Assembly (NCBI GenBank): GCA_044353855.1
Contig: JBILBF010000001.1
Location: forward strand, 124,001 to 188,000
Reading direction: 5' to 3'
Length of the DNA stretch: 64,000 bases
Origin: UKL13-3 sp044353855
GTDB lineage: Bacteria > Bacteroidota > Bacteroidia > UKL13-3
The position numbers and the translations under genes were made by a program. The notes beneath the pieces were generated by a model. The model was not told where the DNA came from and did not search any database. It saw nothing but the letters and a program-made list of their open reading frames with translations. Each line of letters starts with the position of its first letter. Within the stretch, counting starts at the first letter, position 1. Below, piece by piece: positions 44,721 to 54,915 of the stretch.

Positions 44721-45785
44721 GTGAAAACAGTCCTGCCTTATATTCTTATCCTACTCGCTATCAATGCATTTGCACAAGTTGAAAATGCAGGAATGACTGA
44801 CAGGAACGACTCTATCGAATTAGGAAAAGTAAATCTTAAAGGATATGTTGACATCTATTATGGTCAGCATTTTACCAATGATAATACCCCGGCTACAAGA
44901 GCATATGCAGTATCTTCAGCTAGTTTAAACCAAGTTGCACTCAATCTTGCTTATATAGATGTTAAATATCAAAACAGCCATGTGAGAGCTAGATTTATTC
45001 CTGGTGTTGGAACATACGTAAACACAAATTATGCAACAGAACCAGGAACTTTGGCCAATATTATTGAAGCAAATGTAGGGTTGAAGCTTTCCTCATCAAA
45101 AGATATTTGGATTGATGCAGGAGTCATTGGCTCTCCATTTACCAATGAAACGCCTTTTTCCAAAGATCAACTTTTATATACTCGCTCTCATTCAGCAGAA
45201 TTTTCGCCCTATTATTTAACAGGTGTTCGAATCAATGCTTCATTAACAGAAAAACTAAACTGTTATTTATACATCATAAATGGCTGGCAGAAAATAGCTG
45301 ACGATAATGCTTCCAAAGCCATTGCAACACAACTTGAGTATCGCCCAACGAATAAGCTATTAATCAACTGGAACACCTATTATGGGAAAGAGATTTATAA
45401 TTTGGCAGGCAATCAAGGCGTACGATTATTTACAGATATTTATGCCATCTATAATCCTACCCCAAAATGGAGTTTCACCTCGTGTTTTTATATTGGTAAT
45501 CAAAAAAGAAATGACTCCATTCAACTAAAAGAAAATAGCAATTGGTGGCAAGCAAATATTATGGGTCAATATAGCCTTTCTACAAAAAACAGCTTAAGTG
45601 CACGCCTAGAATATATGGAAGACTTAGATGGAATAGTTACAGGGAATAGTTTTAAAGATTTTAGTTACAGTGCTTGTTGGAACCTGAAAATTACGAATAA
45701 TGCATTGTTTAGACTTGAGGCAAGAAACTACACAAACAATGCTATTGAACCATTAGTGATTGGAAATATTACTGTTTGGTTTTAA
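44721..45785 (+). CDS. Outer-membrane porin-like beta-barrel protein (BBP2-like)
   Basis: 354 residues from a GTG preceded by GAAAG. Signal peptide MKTVLPYILILLAINAFA, then amphipathic strands with many aromatic ends: VNLKGYVDIYYGQHF, YIDVKYQNSHVRARFIPG, WIDAGVIGSPFTNE, and a terminal strand ending ITVWF. This fits the Bacteroidota porin group (PF07642 type). What it transports cannot be said. It stands alone, divergent from rpsO, 115 bases before the large barrel gene. Confidence 0.78.
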   Translation: MKTVLPYILILLAINAFAQVENAGMTDRNDSIELGKVNLKGYVDIYYGQHFTNDNTPATRAYAVSSASLNQVALNLAYIDVKYQNSHVRARFIPGVGTYVNTNYATEPGTLANIIEANVGLKLSSSKDIWIDAGVIGSPFTNETPFSKDQLLYTRSHSAEFSPYYLTGVRINASLTEKLNCYLYIINGWQKIADDNASKAIATQLEYRPTNKLLINWNTYYGKEIYNLAGNQGVRLFTDIYAIYNPTPKWSFTSCFYIGNQKRNDSIQLKENSNWWQANIMGQYSLSTKNSLSARLEYMEDLDGIVTGNSFKDFSYSACWNLKITNNALFRLEARNYTNNAIEPLVIGNITVWF

Positions 45786-45900
45786 TTTGCCCTTACAGAA
45801 CAGCGCTGATTTCCCCTTTCACCTATCTATTAAACCCATTTATCGAATAAATGTCCAACTTAGTTGTTAATGCGATAATATTGCACCTTCAAAAAATAGC

Positions 45901-48402
45901 ATGCAATTTAAAAAGATAGCCTTACTCTTATTCATTTTTCTAACGGTTAAATTTGTAGTTGCACAACAACAAAACGATGGAATGCGTGGTGGAATAGGAG
46001 GCAAAATGCCCAATATTGGTAGACTATATGGGAAAATAATAGACTCCAAAACCAAAAAGCCAGTTGATTTTGCTTCAGTTACATTATTAGCTAATCAAAG
46101 GGACAGCATGATTAGTGGCGTATTAGCAAAAGGCAATGGCGATTTTAATTTGGAGAAACTGCCTATTGGAAAGTTCAGATTGCATATTCAGTTTATTGGA
46201 TATAAAAACTATACACAAAATGTGAGCATTACACCTCAAACTTTAGAACAAGATTTGGGCGATTTGATGATGGAGCTAGATGCCAAACAACTTAAGGATG
46301 TAGTTATTGATGGCGAAAAAGCATCTGTAGTCATGAGTATTGACCGCAGAACATATAACGTAGACAAGGATATTTCTTCACGAGGAGGAACTGCTATTGA
46401 TGTGATGAAAAATATTCCAGGGTTAACTGTAGATGCAAGTGGCAACGTGGCTCTGCGCAATCAATCACCGACTATTTTTATTGATGGTCGCCCAACTACG
46501 TTAACACTCGAACAACTTCCAGCTGATCAAATAGACAGGATTGAAGTGATTACCAATCCATCGGCAAAATATGATGCCAGTGCATCGGGTGGAATTGTAA
46601 ACGTAGTGATGAAAACCAATAATAAGCCTGGCTATAATGGCGTAATTGGAGCAAATATTGGTACGAATAATCGTTATGGGGTAAATGGAAATTTAAATAT
46701 TAAAGAAAAACCGTTTAACTTTTCTGTTTCCTATAACATCAATTCAGGCGAAAATCCATCACTTGGATATACCAATCGTACAACTCTCAAAAATGAAGTT
46801 CCAATAGGATCATACAGACAAGACAATACCAATTTATCATCCCGCACCATGCAGTTTGGCAGAATTGGTTTGGACTATTCGTTGAACAACCGCAACACGC
46901 TTACTCTTGCCCAAAATATGATGATGGGGAATTTTGGACAATATGACCAACAAACGTTTAGCCAATACAATGCAAATGATAGTTTAATAAATAATGGCAA
47001 TCGGTTAAACGATCAACTTACCACGTTTGATAATTACACCACCCAATTGATGTGGAAACGAACTTACCCCAAACTTGGAAAGGAATGGACTGCCGATTTA
47101 AACGTAAATTTTGGTACACAAAAAAGTGAATCAATATTTACCACAACTAATTATAACGGAGCTGGTGCAGTATATCCTAACAATCCTGAAAGGCAACAAA
47201 ACAATGGAGGTGGAAATACCAAAATGGCAAATTTTCAATTTGACTATACCAATCCATTATCCGATTCATCAAAGTTGGAATGGGGTTTAAAAACCAATTA
47301 CCGTAAATCTATAACTGGTTTGGATGTAAGCACCTTCTATTATCCTTCAGGTGCTTATATTCCTGATTCGGCATTGACTACGTTATTCAATATCACCGAT
47401 AACATTAATGCTTTGTATGTAAATTATGTAGGCTATTTCAGAGGAATTGGTTATCAAGCGGGATTAAGATTTGAACAAACTAATTTTACGAGTACGGATG
47501 ACAACAGGGGATTATCGTTCAACTATAAATATCCTAATGGGTTTAATAATTTAGCCAAAGCATTATTCCCAAGCATTTATTTATCGAAAAAATTCAATGA
47601 AAAGAATGAGGTACAACTCAATTTTTCGCGCAAAATAAACAGGCCGGATAGAATGCAGATAATGCCTTATATACTATTCAGTGATAAATTGAATTATCAA
47701 ATAGGAAATCCGGCATTGGCACCCGAGTTTATTAATTTAGCTGAAGCCAATTACAATACAATATGGAATCAGGGAAGCTGGCTTACCTCTGCCTATTTGA
47801 GGCACCAACAAAATCCCATCACTAGTTATGTATATGCATCGCCTTCTGATTCCAATGTGTTAATCACCACCTTTATTAATGGCAAGGCAAATACTTCCTA
47901 TGGATGGGAAAACACTTTTAAATTTTCGGGTTTAAATCGTAAACTAGATTTGACCTTAAGTGGAACGGTTTTTTACGTGAACATCAATGCCATTACCAGT
48001 GAAGGTGTATTAGAAAATAGTGGCATAAGTTGGAACACAAAAGCGATGCTTTCTTATAAATTGCCAGCAGCTTTTACAGCACAAGTAAATGGCTCATACG
48101 AAGCACCTCGAATTATTCCACAGGGAACAACAATATCTGTTTATTCTATGGATTTTTCACTCAACAAAGAAGTGAATAAAAAACTCTCTCTTAATTTTAC
48201 CATCAACGATGTGTTTAATACCAAACGATTTGGTTCCCAATTTGAAACTGATTTTGTTACACAAGATTTATCTCGTAGGCGCGATGTGCGATTTTTTCGT
48301 GTAGGTTTTACCTATCGTTTTGGTGAGTGGGATGCTTCTATTTTCAGAAAACGGAAACCAAGCCGCGAAGGACAAGGCGGAGGTATGGATATGGAATTTT
48401 AA
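45901..48402 (+). CDS. TonB-receptor-like outer-membrane beta-barrel protein
   Basis: 833 residues. Signal peptide MQFKKIALLLFIFLTVKFVVA, a carboxypeptidase-regulatory-like domain at about 38-125 (LYGKIIDSKTKKPVDFASV), a plug domain at about 145-240 (DVMKNIPGLTVDASGNVAL, PADQIDRIEVITNPSAKYD, ASGGIVNVVMK) and a large barrel of the OMP_b-brl_3 type. The tail is Gly-rich and ends MDMEF. These proteins differ from SusC in lacking the usual TonB box and SusD partner; none is adjacent. Ligand unknown. Confidence 0.87.
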   Translation: MQFKKIALLLFIFLTVKFVVAQQQNDGMRGGIGGKMPNIGRLYGKIIDSKTKKPVDFASVTLLANQRDSMISGVLAKGNGDFNLEKLPIGKFRLHIQFIGYKNYTQNVSITPQTLEQDLGDLMMELDAKQLKDVVIDGEKASVVMSIDRRTYNVDKDISSRGGTAIDVMKNIPGLTVDASGNVALRNQSPTIFIDGRPTTLTLEQLPADQIDRIEVITNPSAKYDASASGGIVNVVMKTNNKPGYNGVIGANIGTNNRYGVNGNLNIKEKPFNFSVSYNINSGENPSLGYTNRTTLKNEVPIGSYRQDNTNLSSRTMQFGRIGLDYSLNNRNTLTLAQNMMMGNFGQYDQQTFSQYNANDSLINNGNRLNDQLTTFDNYTTQLMWKRTYPKLGKEWTADLNVNFGTQKSESIFTTTNYNGAGAVYPNNPERQQNNGGGNTKMANFQFDYTNPLSDSSKLEWGLKTNYRKSITGLDVSTFYYPSGAYIPDSALTTLFNITDNINALYVNYVGYFRGIGYQAGLRFEQTNFTSTDDNRGLSFNYKYPNGFNNLAKALFPSIYLSKKFNEKNEVQLNFSRKINRPDRMQIMPYILFSDKLNYQIGNPALAPEFINLAEANYNTIWNQGSWLTSAYLRHQQNPITSYVYASPSDSNVLITTFINGKANTSYGWENTFKFSGLNRKLDLTLSGTVFYVNINAITSEGVLENSGISWNTKAMLSYKLPAAFTAQVNGSYEAPRIIPQGTTISVYSMDFSLNKEVNKKLSLNFTINDVFNTKRFGSQFETDFVTQDLSRRRDVRFFRVGFTYRFGEWDASIFRKRKPSREGQGGGMDMEF

Positions 48403-48405
48403 AAA

Positions 48406-51300
48406 TTACTTTCCTCCTAATTCATAATATTTTTGCATACAATATTGTGCTTGTTGTGTTTTATTTTGTTTACTAAACACCTCTGCTATCAATCGGTATC
48501 CCATGGCATTACTGGGTGCTAAGTTTAAGCATGACGTTAAAGCTTCTTCAGCTTTTGCATAACTACCGTTGTTAAAATAAGCCAATCCTAAATTATAATA
48601 AATATCGGGCACCGTTGCATTCTGCTCAATTCCTCTCAAATAATATTTGATTGCATCAGAATTATTGCCTTGTTGCAAATGGATGGCACCGGCATAATAA
48701 TAACTTTCTGTATGGTTTATTTTAAGCTTGATAACTTTATTAAACATATCAAGTGCTTGCTGAAAGTTTTTTTGGTTATAATACACCATCGCTTTGTTGT
48801 TGTATGCCGAATAATTTTGAGGACACAAAGCAATTGCTTTGTCAAAACAGCGCATTGCCGAATCAATCGAACCTTTGGCAGCATATGCTGAACCTAACAT
48901 TCTATAAGCTTCTTCACTTTTATCGTCATAAGAAACCGCTTTCGTAAAAAAGTAAATGGCAGAATCCGCTTGTTGTTTTTCCATTGCTTTGTATCCATTT
49001 GGCATAAAATAATTTTCGCGTTTAATCACTACACAAATAGGAGCACCACCAACATTAACTTCATATACTGTTCCTTTTGGAGGATAAGAACCTTTAGTAA
49101 GTTCAGTATGCGAAAGGGTACGTGTGGTTACTATTAAATAATCCCAAGCTGGGCGTTGCTCCTCATATTCTCTCACCCACTGCAACTGCATATTGGGATT
49201 TAGCTTATCGGAAAAATAAGAGGCACATAATGGTTCATTATTAATTGCAACAACTACTTTTTGATTTCCGGTTTGATGAGCAACCCACTCGGCAGCTTCA
49301 CGACAAGAGTTGGAATAATAATCTAATTCGTAATTGCCAATAGCGCCTTCATTACCTCCTACTGTTTCATTAAAATACACATATTGCTGGGGATGATTGT
49401 TGACCATCCACACACCAATATAAGCAATATTAGCCAACATAAATATTGATATAACCCAACGATACACAACTGTATTGCTCATCGAAATAAGCCTATTAAA
49501 GCCAATTGTAGCAAGCACTACCAAAGGAGGATAAATAAAAATAAATTGTCGCCAGCCATTGTACAAATTGGCGTTTTTATAAATGGCATAAACCATTGGA
49601 AACAGCGACATAAAAACTAATACACCAACAATTGGCAATGCTTTTTTGGTGTATGTAAATGGGAACAATGCAATAAATGCACCTAAAGCAAACCATATAA
49701 ATAAAGGCGTATTGATAAAAATATGTTTGGGTAAATAGTACCATGGTTTATCGGACATAAACAACATATTGCCTTCAAACAATTCGTAGTTTTTAATATT
49801 GGAATATTTGGTAAACTCGGTAAGTGCAACTATAGGATTGGTTAATGGAGCTTGCATAGCCCATGGCCAAAAAAAGATACCTGCAAAATAGCTAATACCT
49901 GAGATGAGCAACACTAGTTTTAAAAAACCAGGAATAAGCTTAACGGCTGAAGCTGAACCCTGTTTTTGGTAATAGTACAACCAAAACAACCCCATAAACA
50001 TGCCCAAATAAGCAAGGAGCAATAAGCCACCAATACGCACACTAATGGTAAGTGCAAATGCCAGTATTAATTTGGTAATAATAGCGGCTGAAGGTTTGGG
50101 TAATTGAAGTAAAAACCGAATGAGATAGTATGCAGAAATAATATAACCAGCAGCAAATGGAATGTCCTTGTGGTTATTCATTCCAAAACCAAAATAATGC
50201 GGAGAAAAAGTAAGGCACAACATGGCAATAACTCCAGCAGCTGGGTTAACTATCAATTTTGCTATTCTGCCCGTAAAAATAATTCCGAGTGCACTCAAAA
50301 TGGCAACCAATAAATGCCGTGTTTCAAACTCACCAAAAGGAGATACATATTTATACACAACAGTACCCGCCAGATTCATAAACGGACCATAATTTATTTG
50401 ATGACTATACAATGGTTTATTGGTATCCAAACACGAGGTGTCTTTACCAAAAGTGAGGTAATAATTTAGTACATCTTTGGAGTAGGTGTTTTCTATTTTT
50501 TCGTCCCATAAAATACCATAATCAAAACTGAGATAAGGGATGCCTAACAACAACAAAAAGGTGAGTATAGCAAATACCAGACGGTAGGTGGGATGATTGC
50601 CTTGTGTAAGTGAAAGTTTGATGGTTTTACTTTGCTTGATAGCCGATACAATATTCCAATTCCAACTAGCGCAAAGTCTTAGTTTAAATGTTGCCCATAT
50701 ACTTTGGCTAAAGGCAATTTTTTTGCTGTATTTTATTTCAACAGCCTCCATTGATAGCTTATTTTTTGATGCATTATACATTGCTTCAAATAGCACATTA
50801 GAAGTGGCCAGTTGAATAGAAGGTAATACAATTTGTGCAGCATTTTTGCTCATCACCAAAGCATTACTTTCCAATACTTCTACCTGTTCCAAACCCAATA
50901 ATTGATGCCAATAGGCTTTAAACCGATAGCCAATCGAAGCCTTTTTTTCGGCTTGTAATTTGGCATACATTACCTCAGCAGCTGAAGTCAGTACTTTATC
51001 ATATAAAGGCTTAAAAACATCTAGATGTGAAACACTCAGTATAAAATAATTTCCTGAATGTTCATGCGAACGAATCATTTCATCATTTTTAGCTAAAACA
51101 ACTTGCGATGTTGCTGCAAATGTTGCAAATATTTTTTCTTTTTCGAAATCAAGTAGTGAAATATCCATATTGGCAGTAGGAACAATAACCCATTGCGCAT
51201 CTGTATATTTTCGAGCTAAGTTTTCAATTGTTGCTTGAAGTTGACGAAAACTTGCAATAGTAGATTGCTGAAGGATTAAAATTACTTTATGCTTTAACAT
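48406..51300 (-). CDS. Three-part glycosyltransferase: degenerate GT-A-like N-domain, GT39/PMT-like membrane domain, TPR C-domain
   Basis: 964 residues. Residues 1-225 are soluble and have a GT-A-like rhythm but no DxD (NYFILSVSHLDVFKPLYDKV, GYRFKAYWHQLLGLEQVEV). Residues about 240-640 hold around 10 membrane spans with the luminal-loop pattern LSFDYGILWDEKIENTYSKD, RHLLVAILSALGIIFTGR, and FGFGMNNHKDIPFA, as in dolichyl-phosphate-mannose protein mannosyltransferases. Residues about 785-960 are TPRs (SEEAYRMLGSAYAAKGSID, NYSAYNNKAMVYYNQKN). It probably transfers a sugar from a polyprenyl-phosphate carrier. The adjacent GT2 could make that donor. Confidence 0.78.
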   Translation of the reverse strand: MLKHKVILILQQSTIASFRQLQATIENLARKYTDAQWVIVPTANMDISLLDFEKEKIFATFAATSQVVLAKNDEMIRSHEHSGNYFILSVSHLDVFKPLYDKVLTSAAEVMYAKLQAEKKASIGYRFKAYWHQLLGLEQVEVLESNALVMSKNAAQIVLPSIQLATSNVLFEAMYNASKNKLSMEAVEIKYSKKIAFSQSIWATFKLRLCASWNWNIVSAIKQSKTIKLSLTQGNHPTYRLVFAILTFLLLLGIPYLSFDYGILWDEKIENTYSKDVLNYYLTFGKDTSCLDTNKPLYSHQINYGPFMNLAGTVVYKYVSPFGEFETRHLLVAILSALGIIFTGRIAKLIVNPAAGVIAMLCLTFSPHYFGFGMNNHKDIPFAAGYIISAYYLIRFLLQLPKPSAAIITKLILAFALTISVRIGGLLLLAYLGMFMGLFWLYYYQKQGSASAVKLIPGFLKLVLLISGISYFAGIFFWPWAMQAPLTNPIVALTEFTKYSNIKNYELFEGNMLFMSDKPWYYLPKHIFINTPLFIWFALGAFIALFPFTYTKKALPIVGVLVFMSLFPMVYAIYKNANLYNGWRQFIFIYPPLVVLATIGFNRLISMSNTVVYRWVISIFMLANIAYIGVWMVNNHPQQYVYFNETVGGNEGAIGNYELDYYSNSCREAAEWVAHQTGNQKVVVAINNEPLCASYFSDKLNPNMQLQWVREYEEQRPAWDYLIVTTRTLSHTELTKGSYPPKGTVYEVNVGGAPICVVIKRENYFMPNGYKAMEKQQADSAIYFFTKAVSYDDKSEEAYRMLGSAYAAKGSIDSAMRCFDKAIALCPQNYSAYNNKAMVYYNQKNFQQALDMFNKVIKLKINHTESYYYAGAIHLQQGNNSDAIKYYLRGIEQNATVPDIYYNLGLAYFNNGSYAKAEEALTSCLNLAPSNAMGYRLIAEVFSKQNKTQQAQYCMQKYYELGGK

Positions 51301-51323
51301 ATGGTTGCTAGTGTTAGATAAAA

Positions 51324-52016
51324 TTATACTGCTTGTTTGAGTTGCTTAAAAACTTTTAGACCATGTTTTACAAATGATATTGCTTTTACACTTGGCGAAC
51401 CTCCAGACCGATCACGAAAATGAATATTGATCCATTTTATTCCAAACTCACGCTGTTGTAAAACGGAAATAAGGATATTGGATAAATAAAAATCAGCAGG
51501 AACTTTGTTCACTATGTTATCCAATGCAGTTTTGTGCATCAATCTATATGGAACATTTGCATCGCGCACCCAAACTCCTGTTGCTGCAAAAGTAAAAATG
51601 CTTAACACGCGGGAAATGAGGTAACGTTTAAATCCATCATCTCGAGTTTTTCTGAATCCATACACTACTTTATGTTTTTGAGATAGCGCAATTGCTTCAC
51701 TAAAATAATGAGGATCGCATTGTCCATCCGAATCAATCTGAAAAATCCATTCAGCACCTTGTTGTAATCCTAACTTATATCCTTCAATACACGTTTGTCC
51801 GTGTCCGCTATTGGCTTTATCTACTATTAAAAGTTCGGGGTTGGTGTGTGCGAGTGTGTTTAAAATTGTTAATGTAGCATCTTTCGAACCATCATTCATC
51901 ACACACAATTTAAACAATACAGGCTGGTTTCGTAATGCTGTTAACCACTCCAATACTACTTCTTTAACGCACTCCTCTTCATTGTAAACAGGCATTACAA
52001 CCCATAGTAAACTCAT
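51324..52016 (-). CDS. Glycosyltransferase family 2 (polyprenyl-phosphate sugar synthase-like)
   Basis: 230 residues, soluble GT-A. LWVVMPVYNEEECVKEVV, CVMNDGSKDATL and the metal motif in FQIDSDGQCDPHYF are present, with YGFRKTRDDGFKRYLISRVL and RDANVPYRLM as in dolichol-phosphate-mannose-type synthases. No membrane spans. Lies between glf (4-base overlap) and the GT39 gene (23 bases), so it likely makes the lipid-linked sugar that the GT39 protein uses. Confidence 0.86.
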   Translation of the reverse strand: MSLLWVVMPVYNEEECVKEVVLEWLTALRNQPVLFKLCVMNDGSKDATLTILNTLAHTNPELLIVDKANSGHGQTCIEGYKLGLQQGAEWIFQIDSDGQCDPHYFSEAIALSQKHKVVYGFRKTRDDGFKRYLISRVLSIFTFAATGVWVRDANVPYRLMHKTALDNIVNKVPADFYLSNILISVLQQREFGIKWINIHFRDRSGGSPSVKAISFVKHGLKVFKQLKQAV

Positions 52017-53134
52017 ATCGTATTGTTGTTTTTGATGTTTTCAAATTCAGCTAGTGCAATTTCAATTGCTTCATCTGTATTCATGTATAAATATTTAGCC
52101 AATCGGCCACTAAAATAAACCTTATTATCTAACAATTCTTGTTGGGCGAGTTTCCAATACTCTTGAAACAATGCTGCATTTTGTGGAGCAGGAACTGGGT
52201 AGTAAGGATCGCCTTCTGCTTTAGAATATTCGTAGCTAATTACTGTTTGAGGATGTTGTTGTTTGGTTACATGTTTTATTTCTACGGTTCGAGTATATTC
52301 ATATTCGTTGGGGTAATTAATTTGCACACAAGGCTGCACAAATTCTTGATCAACCACTTTAAAATCAAACTCAAGTGAGCGCCAAGGTAATTTGCCTAAT
52401 ACATAATCAAAATACTCATCAATTGGGCCTGTATAAACGGTTGCCTTGGTTGGCGTAATGGTTTTGCGAATGTCTTTATAATCGGTATCCAACATCACTG
52501 TAATATTGGAGTGTTGAATCATATTTGCAAACAACTGTGTAAACCCCTCTTTGGGCGTTAACTGGTAGGTATGATCCACATATCGCTCATCATTGTTAAA
52601 CCTAACAGGAATTCGTCCACACACCGATTTATCTAACTCTTTTGGATGCCTATCCCATTGTTTTAAGGTATACCCCAAATAAAACGCTTCATACAGTTCG
52701 CGACCCACTTTTGATAGAACAAACTCTTCAGAGTTGGCAGGATCATCAATTTTTTCGCGAATATTTTCCAACCATTCTTTGGCTTCTTCGGCAGTAAAAT
52801 CTCTTTTATAAAATTGCGAAAGTGTTTTTAAATTTATGGGGAACGGAAACAACTCATTTCGGCTAAAACTTTTTACTACATAATTCCCTTCTACCCATTC
52901 GGTAAACTGAGATAGATAATCAACTAACTCTTTTTTATTGGTTCTAAAATAATGTGGTCCATATTGATGAATCATCACCCCCGATTCGTGGGTGACATCG
53001 TGGCAATTACCTGCTACATGATTTCTTTTTTCTACAATCAATACTTTCCACCCTAGTTCTTTAGCTGCTCTTTCAGCAATTACACACCCAACAGGGCCTG
53101 CGCCAATTATTAATAAATCTACTTGGTTTGTCAT
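52013..53134 (-). CDS. glf: UDP-galactopyranose mutase
   Basis: 373 residues. FAD-dependent interconversion of UDP-galactopyranose and UDP-galactofuranose. Seen are LLIIGAGPVGCVIAERAAKE, VEKRNHVAGNCHD, GPHYFRTNKKEL, GYTLKQWDRHPKELDKSV and ERYVDHTYQLTPKEGFTQLF. It implies that galactofuranose or a related furanose is built into a glycan; galE at 6022-7038 makes its substrate. Heads the glf-GT2-GT39 unit. Confidence 0.92.
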   Translation of the reverse strand: MTNQVDLLIIGAGPVGCVIAERAAKELGWKVLIVEKRNHVAGNCHDVTHESGVMIHQYGPHYFRTNKKELVDYLSQFTEWVEGNYVVKSFSRNELFPFPINLKTLSQFYKRDFTAEEAKEWLENIREKIDDPANSEEFVLSKVGRELYEAFYLGYTLKQWDRHPKELDKSVCGRIPVRFNNDERYVDHTYQLTPKEGFTQLFANMIQHSNITVMLDTDYKDIRKTITPTKATVYTGPIDEYFDYVLGKLPWRSLEFDFKVVDQEFVQPCVQINYPNEYEYTRTVEIKHVTKQQHPQTVISYEYSKAEGDPYYPVPAPQNAALFQEYWKLAQQELLDNKVYFSGRLAKYLYMNTDEAIEIALAEFENIKNNNTI

Positions 53135-53148
53135 TTTTCGATAAAGAA

Positions 53149-53178
53149 CAAAAGTATTAAAATGTTTAGACTAGGCAA
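53149..53178 (-). promoter_or_regulatory. Putative promoter of glf
   Basis: Minus strand TTG (53178-53176), 19 bases, TACTTTTG (53156-53149), an exact TAnnTTTG. The ATG at 53134 lies 14 bases downstream. Confidence 0.5.
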
Positions 53179-53228
53179 GCCTCATAATCGGTTCAACTAT
53201 TCAAAAAAAAAATTATACTTGCTGCTAC

Positions 53229-54656
53229 ATGAAACCACCCTTAACAGTTGCTATTATTGGCGCAGGACCAGCAGGCCTTACTTGTGCATATCAACTTGCC
53301 AAACAAGGAATTGAGGTGCATGTATACGAAGCTGCACCACAGGTAGGGGGCTTATCTAAATCACTTAATTTATGGGGACAACGGGTCGATTTAGGTCCAC
53401 ATCGCTTTTTTAGTGACGATACCCGCGTAAATAAACTTTGGTTAGAGGTTGTTGGAAAAGACTACAGCATGGTGAATAGGCTTACTCGCATTTATTACAA
53501 GGGCAACTTTTTCCATTACCCTGTTAAAGCATTTGATGCTTTGAGCAAACTGGGAATTTTAACCTCTTTAAAATGTGTACTAAGTTATGTAAAAGAAAAA
53601 ATTGTGCCGACCAAATTAGATGGCACTTTTGAAAGCTGGGTTATTACACGGTTTGGTAAAAAGTTGTATACGATTTTTTTTAAAACCTACACCGAAAAAC
53701 TATGGGGCATCCCTTGCCATCAATTAGATGCTGATTTTGCTGCTCAACGTATTAAAAAATTCTCGTTGGGCGAGGCTATTAAAAATGCATTGGGTATTGG
53801 CGGAACCAAACATAAAACGTTGGTTGATCAATTTGCTTACCCCATTGGTGGAACAGGAATGGTATATGAGCGAATGGAACACTTTATCAATACCCATGGC
53901 GGAAAAGTTATGTGTAATACACCTGTTAAAAGAGTTATTACTGAAACCCATAAAGCCATTGGAATTGAATTACCATCAGGCGAACAATTTCTGTATGATG
54001 AAATAGTATCAACCATGCCTTTAAATTTGATGGTGAAACAATTACCTAAAGTACCTTCAGAAATTGTTGCATGTGCAAACAGTCTTACTTTTAGAAATAC
54101 GATATTGGTTTACTTACATGTAAATGGCAACAATTTATTTCCAGATAATTGGTTGTATGTGCACTCAGGAGATGTTGAAACAGGCAGGATCTCTAATTTT
54201 AGAAACTATGTTCCTGAACTCAATATGGGAAAAGACACAACCATTGTAGCCTTGGAATATTGGTGTTATGATAAGGATTCACTTTGGAATCAAAACGATG
54301 AGGAACTTATAACATTAGCAACCGCAGAATTTTGCCAAACAGGATTGCATCAAGGGGCAACAATAATAGAAGGTTTTGTGTATAAAATCCCGCGCTGTTA
54401 CCCTGTGTATAGCAGCAATTATAAAGATGTATTAAAGCCCATTGAAACATACTTAAGTACCATTACAGGATTGACAGTTATTGGTAGGTATGGGGCATTT
54501 AAATACAATAACCAAGACCATAGTATATTAATGGGAATATTGGCTGCCGAAAATATGGCTACTCAAACAACCCATAATTTATGGGATATCAATACCGATT
54601 ACGACAACTACCAAGAGCGATCCACAATTACAGCTACAGGATTAAATGGGGAATAG
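53229..54656 (+). CDS. NAD(P)/FAD-dependent amine-oxidase-like flavoprotein (UDP-galactopyranose mutase-like)
   Basis: 475 residues. The FAD Rossmann motif is VAIIGAGPAGLTCAYQLAKQ, followed by GGLSKSLNLWGQRVDLGPHR, TYTEKLWGIPCHQLD and the C-terminal TVIGRYGAFKYNNQDHSILM. It belongs to the NAD(P)-binding amine oxidase group in which UGM-like and desaturase-like members sit, and the DLGPHRFF motif resembles glf. It is not glf itself but lies back to back with it, divergent, sharing a 94-base region. Probably modifies a sugar or polyprenyl-linked intermediate; the substrate is unknown. Confidence 0.8.
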   Translation: MKPPLTVAIIGAGPAGLTCAYQLAKQGIEVHVYEAAPQVGGLSKSLNLWGQRVDLGPHRFFSDDTRVNKLWLEVVGKDYSMVNRLTRIYYKGNFFHYPVKAFDALSKLGILTSLKCVLSYVKEKIVPTKLDGTFESWVITRFGKKLYTIFFKTYTEKLWGIPCHQLDADFAAQRIKKFSLGEAIKNALGIGGTKHKTLVDQFAYPIGGTGMVYERMEHFINTHGGKVMCNTPVKRVITETHKAIGIELPSGEQFLYDEIVSTMPLNLMVKQLPKVPSEIVACANSLTFRNTILVYLHVNGNNLFPDNWLYVHSGDVETGRISNFRNYVPELNMGKDTTIVALEYWCYDKDSLWNQNDEELITLATAEFCQTGLHQGATIIEGFVYKIPRCYPVYSSNYKDVLKPIETYLSTITGLTVIGRYGAFKYNNQDHSILMGILAAENMATQTTHNLWDINTDYDNYQERSTITATGLNGE

Positions 54657-54678
54657 ATTTTTTTTATTAAATTGCGAT

Positions 54679-54915
54679 ATGAATTCATATTTATCCCGTA
54701 TTACACAATCGCCAGAAATAAATAATGGCAAACCATCCATAAGAGGAATGAGGATTACTGTGAAAACAATTTTAGAATACTTAGCAGCTGGCGAAACAAA
54801 TGCTAATATTTTAGAAGCATACCCGTTTTTGGAAACAGAAGATATTCAAGCAGCTCTTCAATTCGCAGTGTTAGCGAGTGATTCTGATGTTTACCATTTC
54901 ACCGAAGTGGCTTAA
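54679..54915 (+). CDS. DUF433 protein (putative antitoxin)
   Basis: 78 residues from the ATG at 54679; the frame opens earlier at 54646 within the previous gene but the family pattern starts here. Features of DUF433: RITQSPEINNGKPSIRGMRI, TVKTILEYLAAGE and ILEAYPFLETEDIQAALQFA. It is a helix-turn-helix protein. It overlaps by one base the DUF5615 gene (stop TAA and start ATG share an A). DUF433 with DUF5615 is a known VapBC-like toxin-antitoxin pairing. Confidence 0.82.
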   Translation: MNSYLSRITQSPEINNGKPSIRGMRITVKTILEYLAAGETNANILEAYPFLETEDIQAALQFAVLASDSDVYHFTEVA

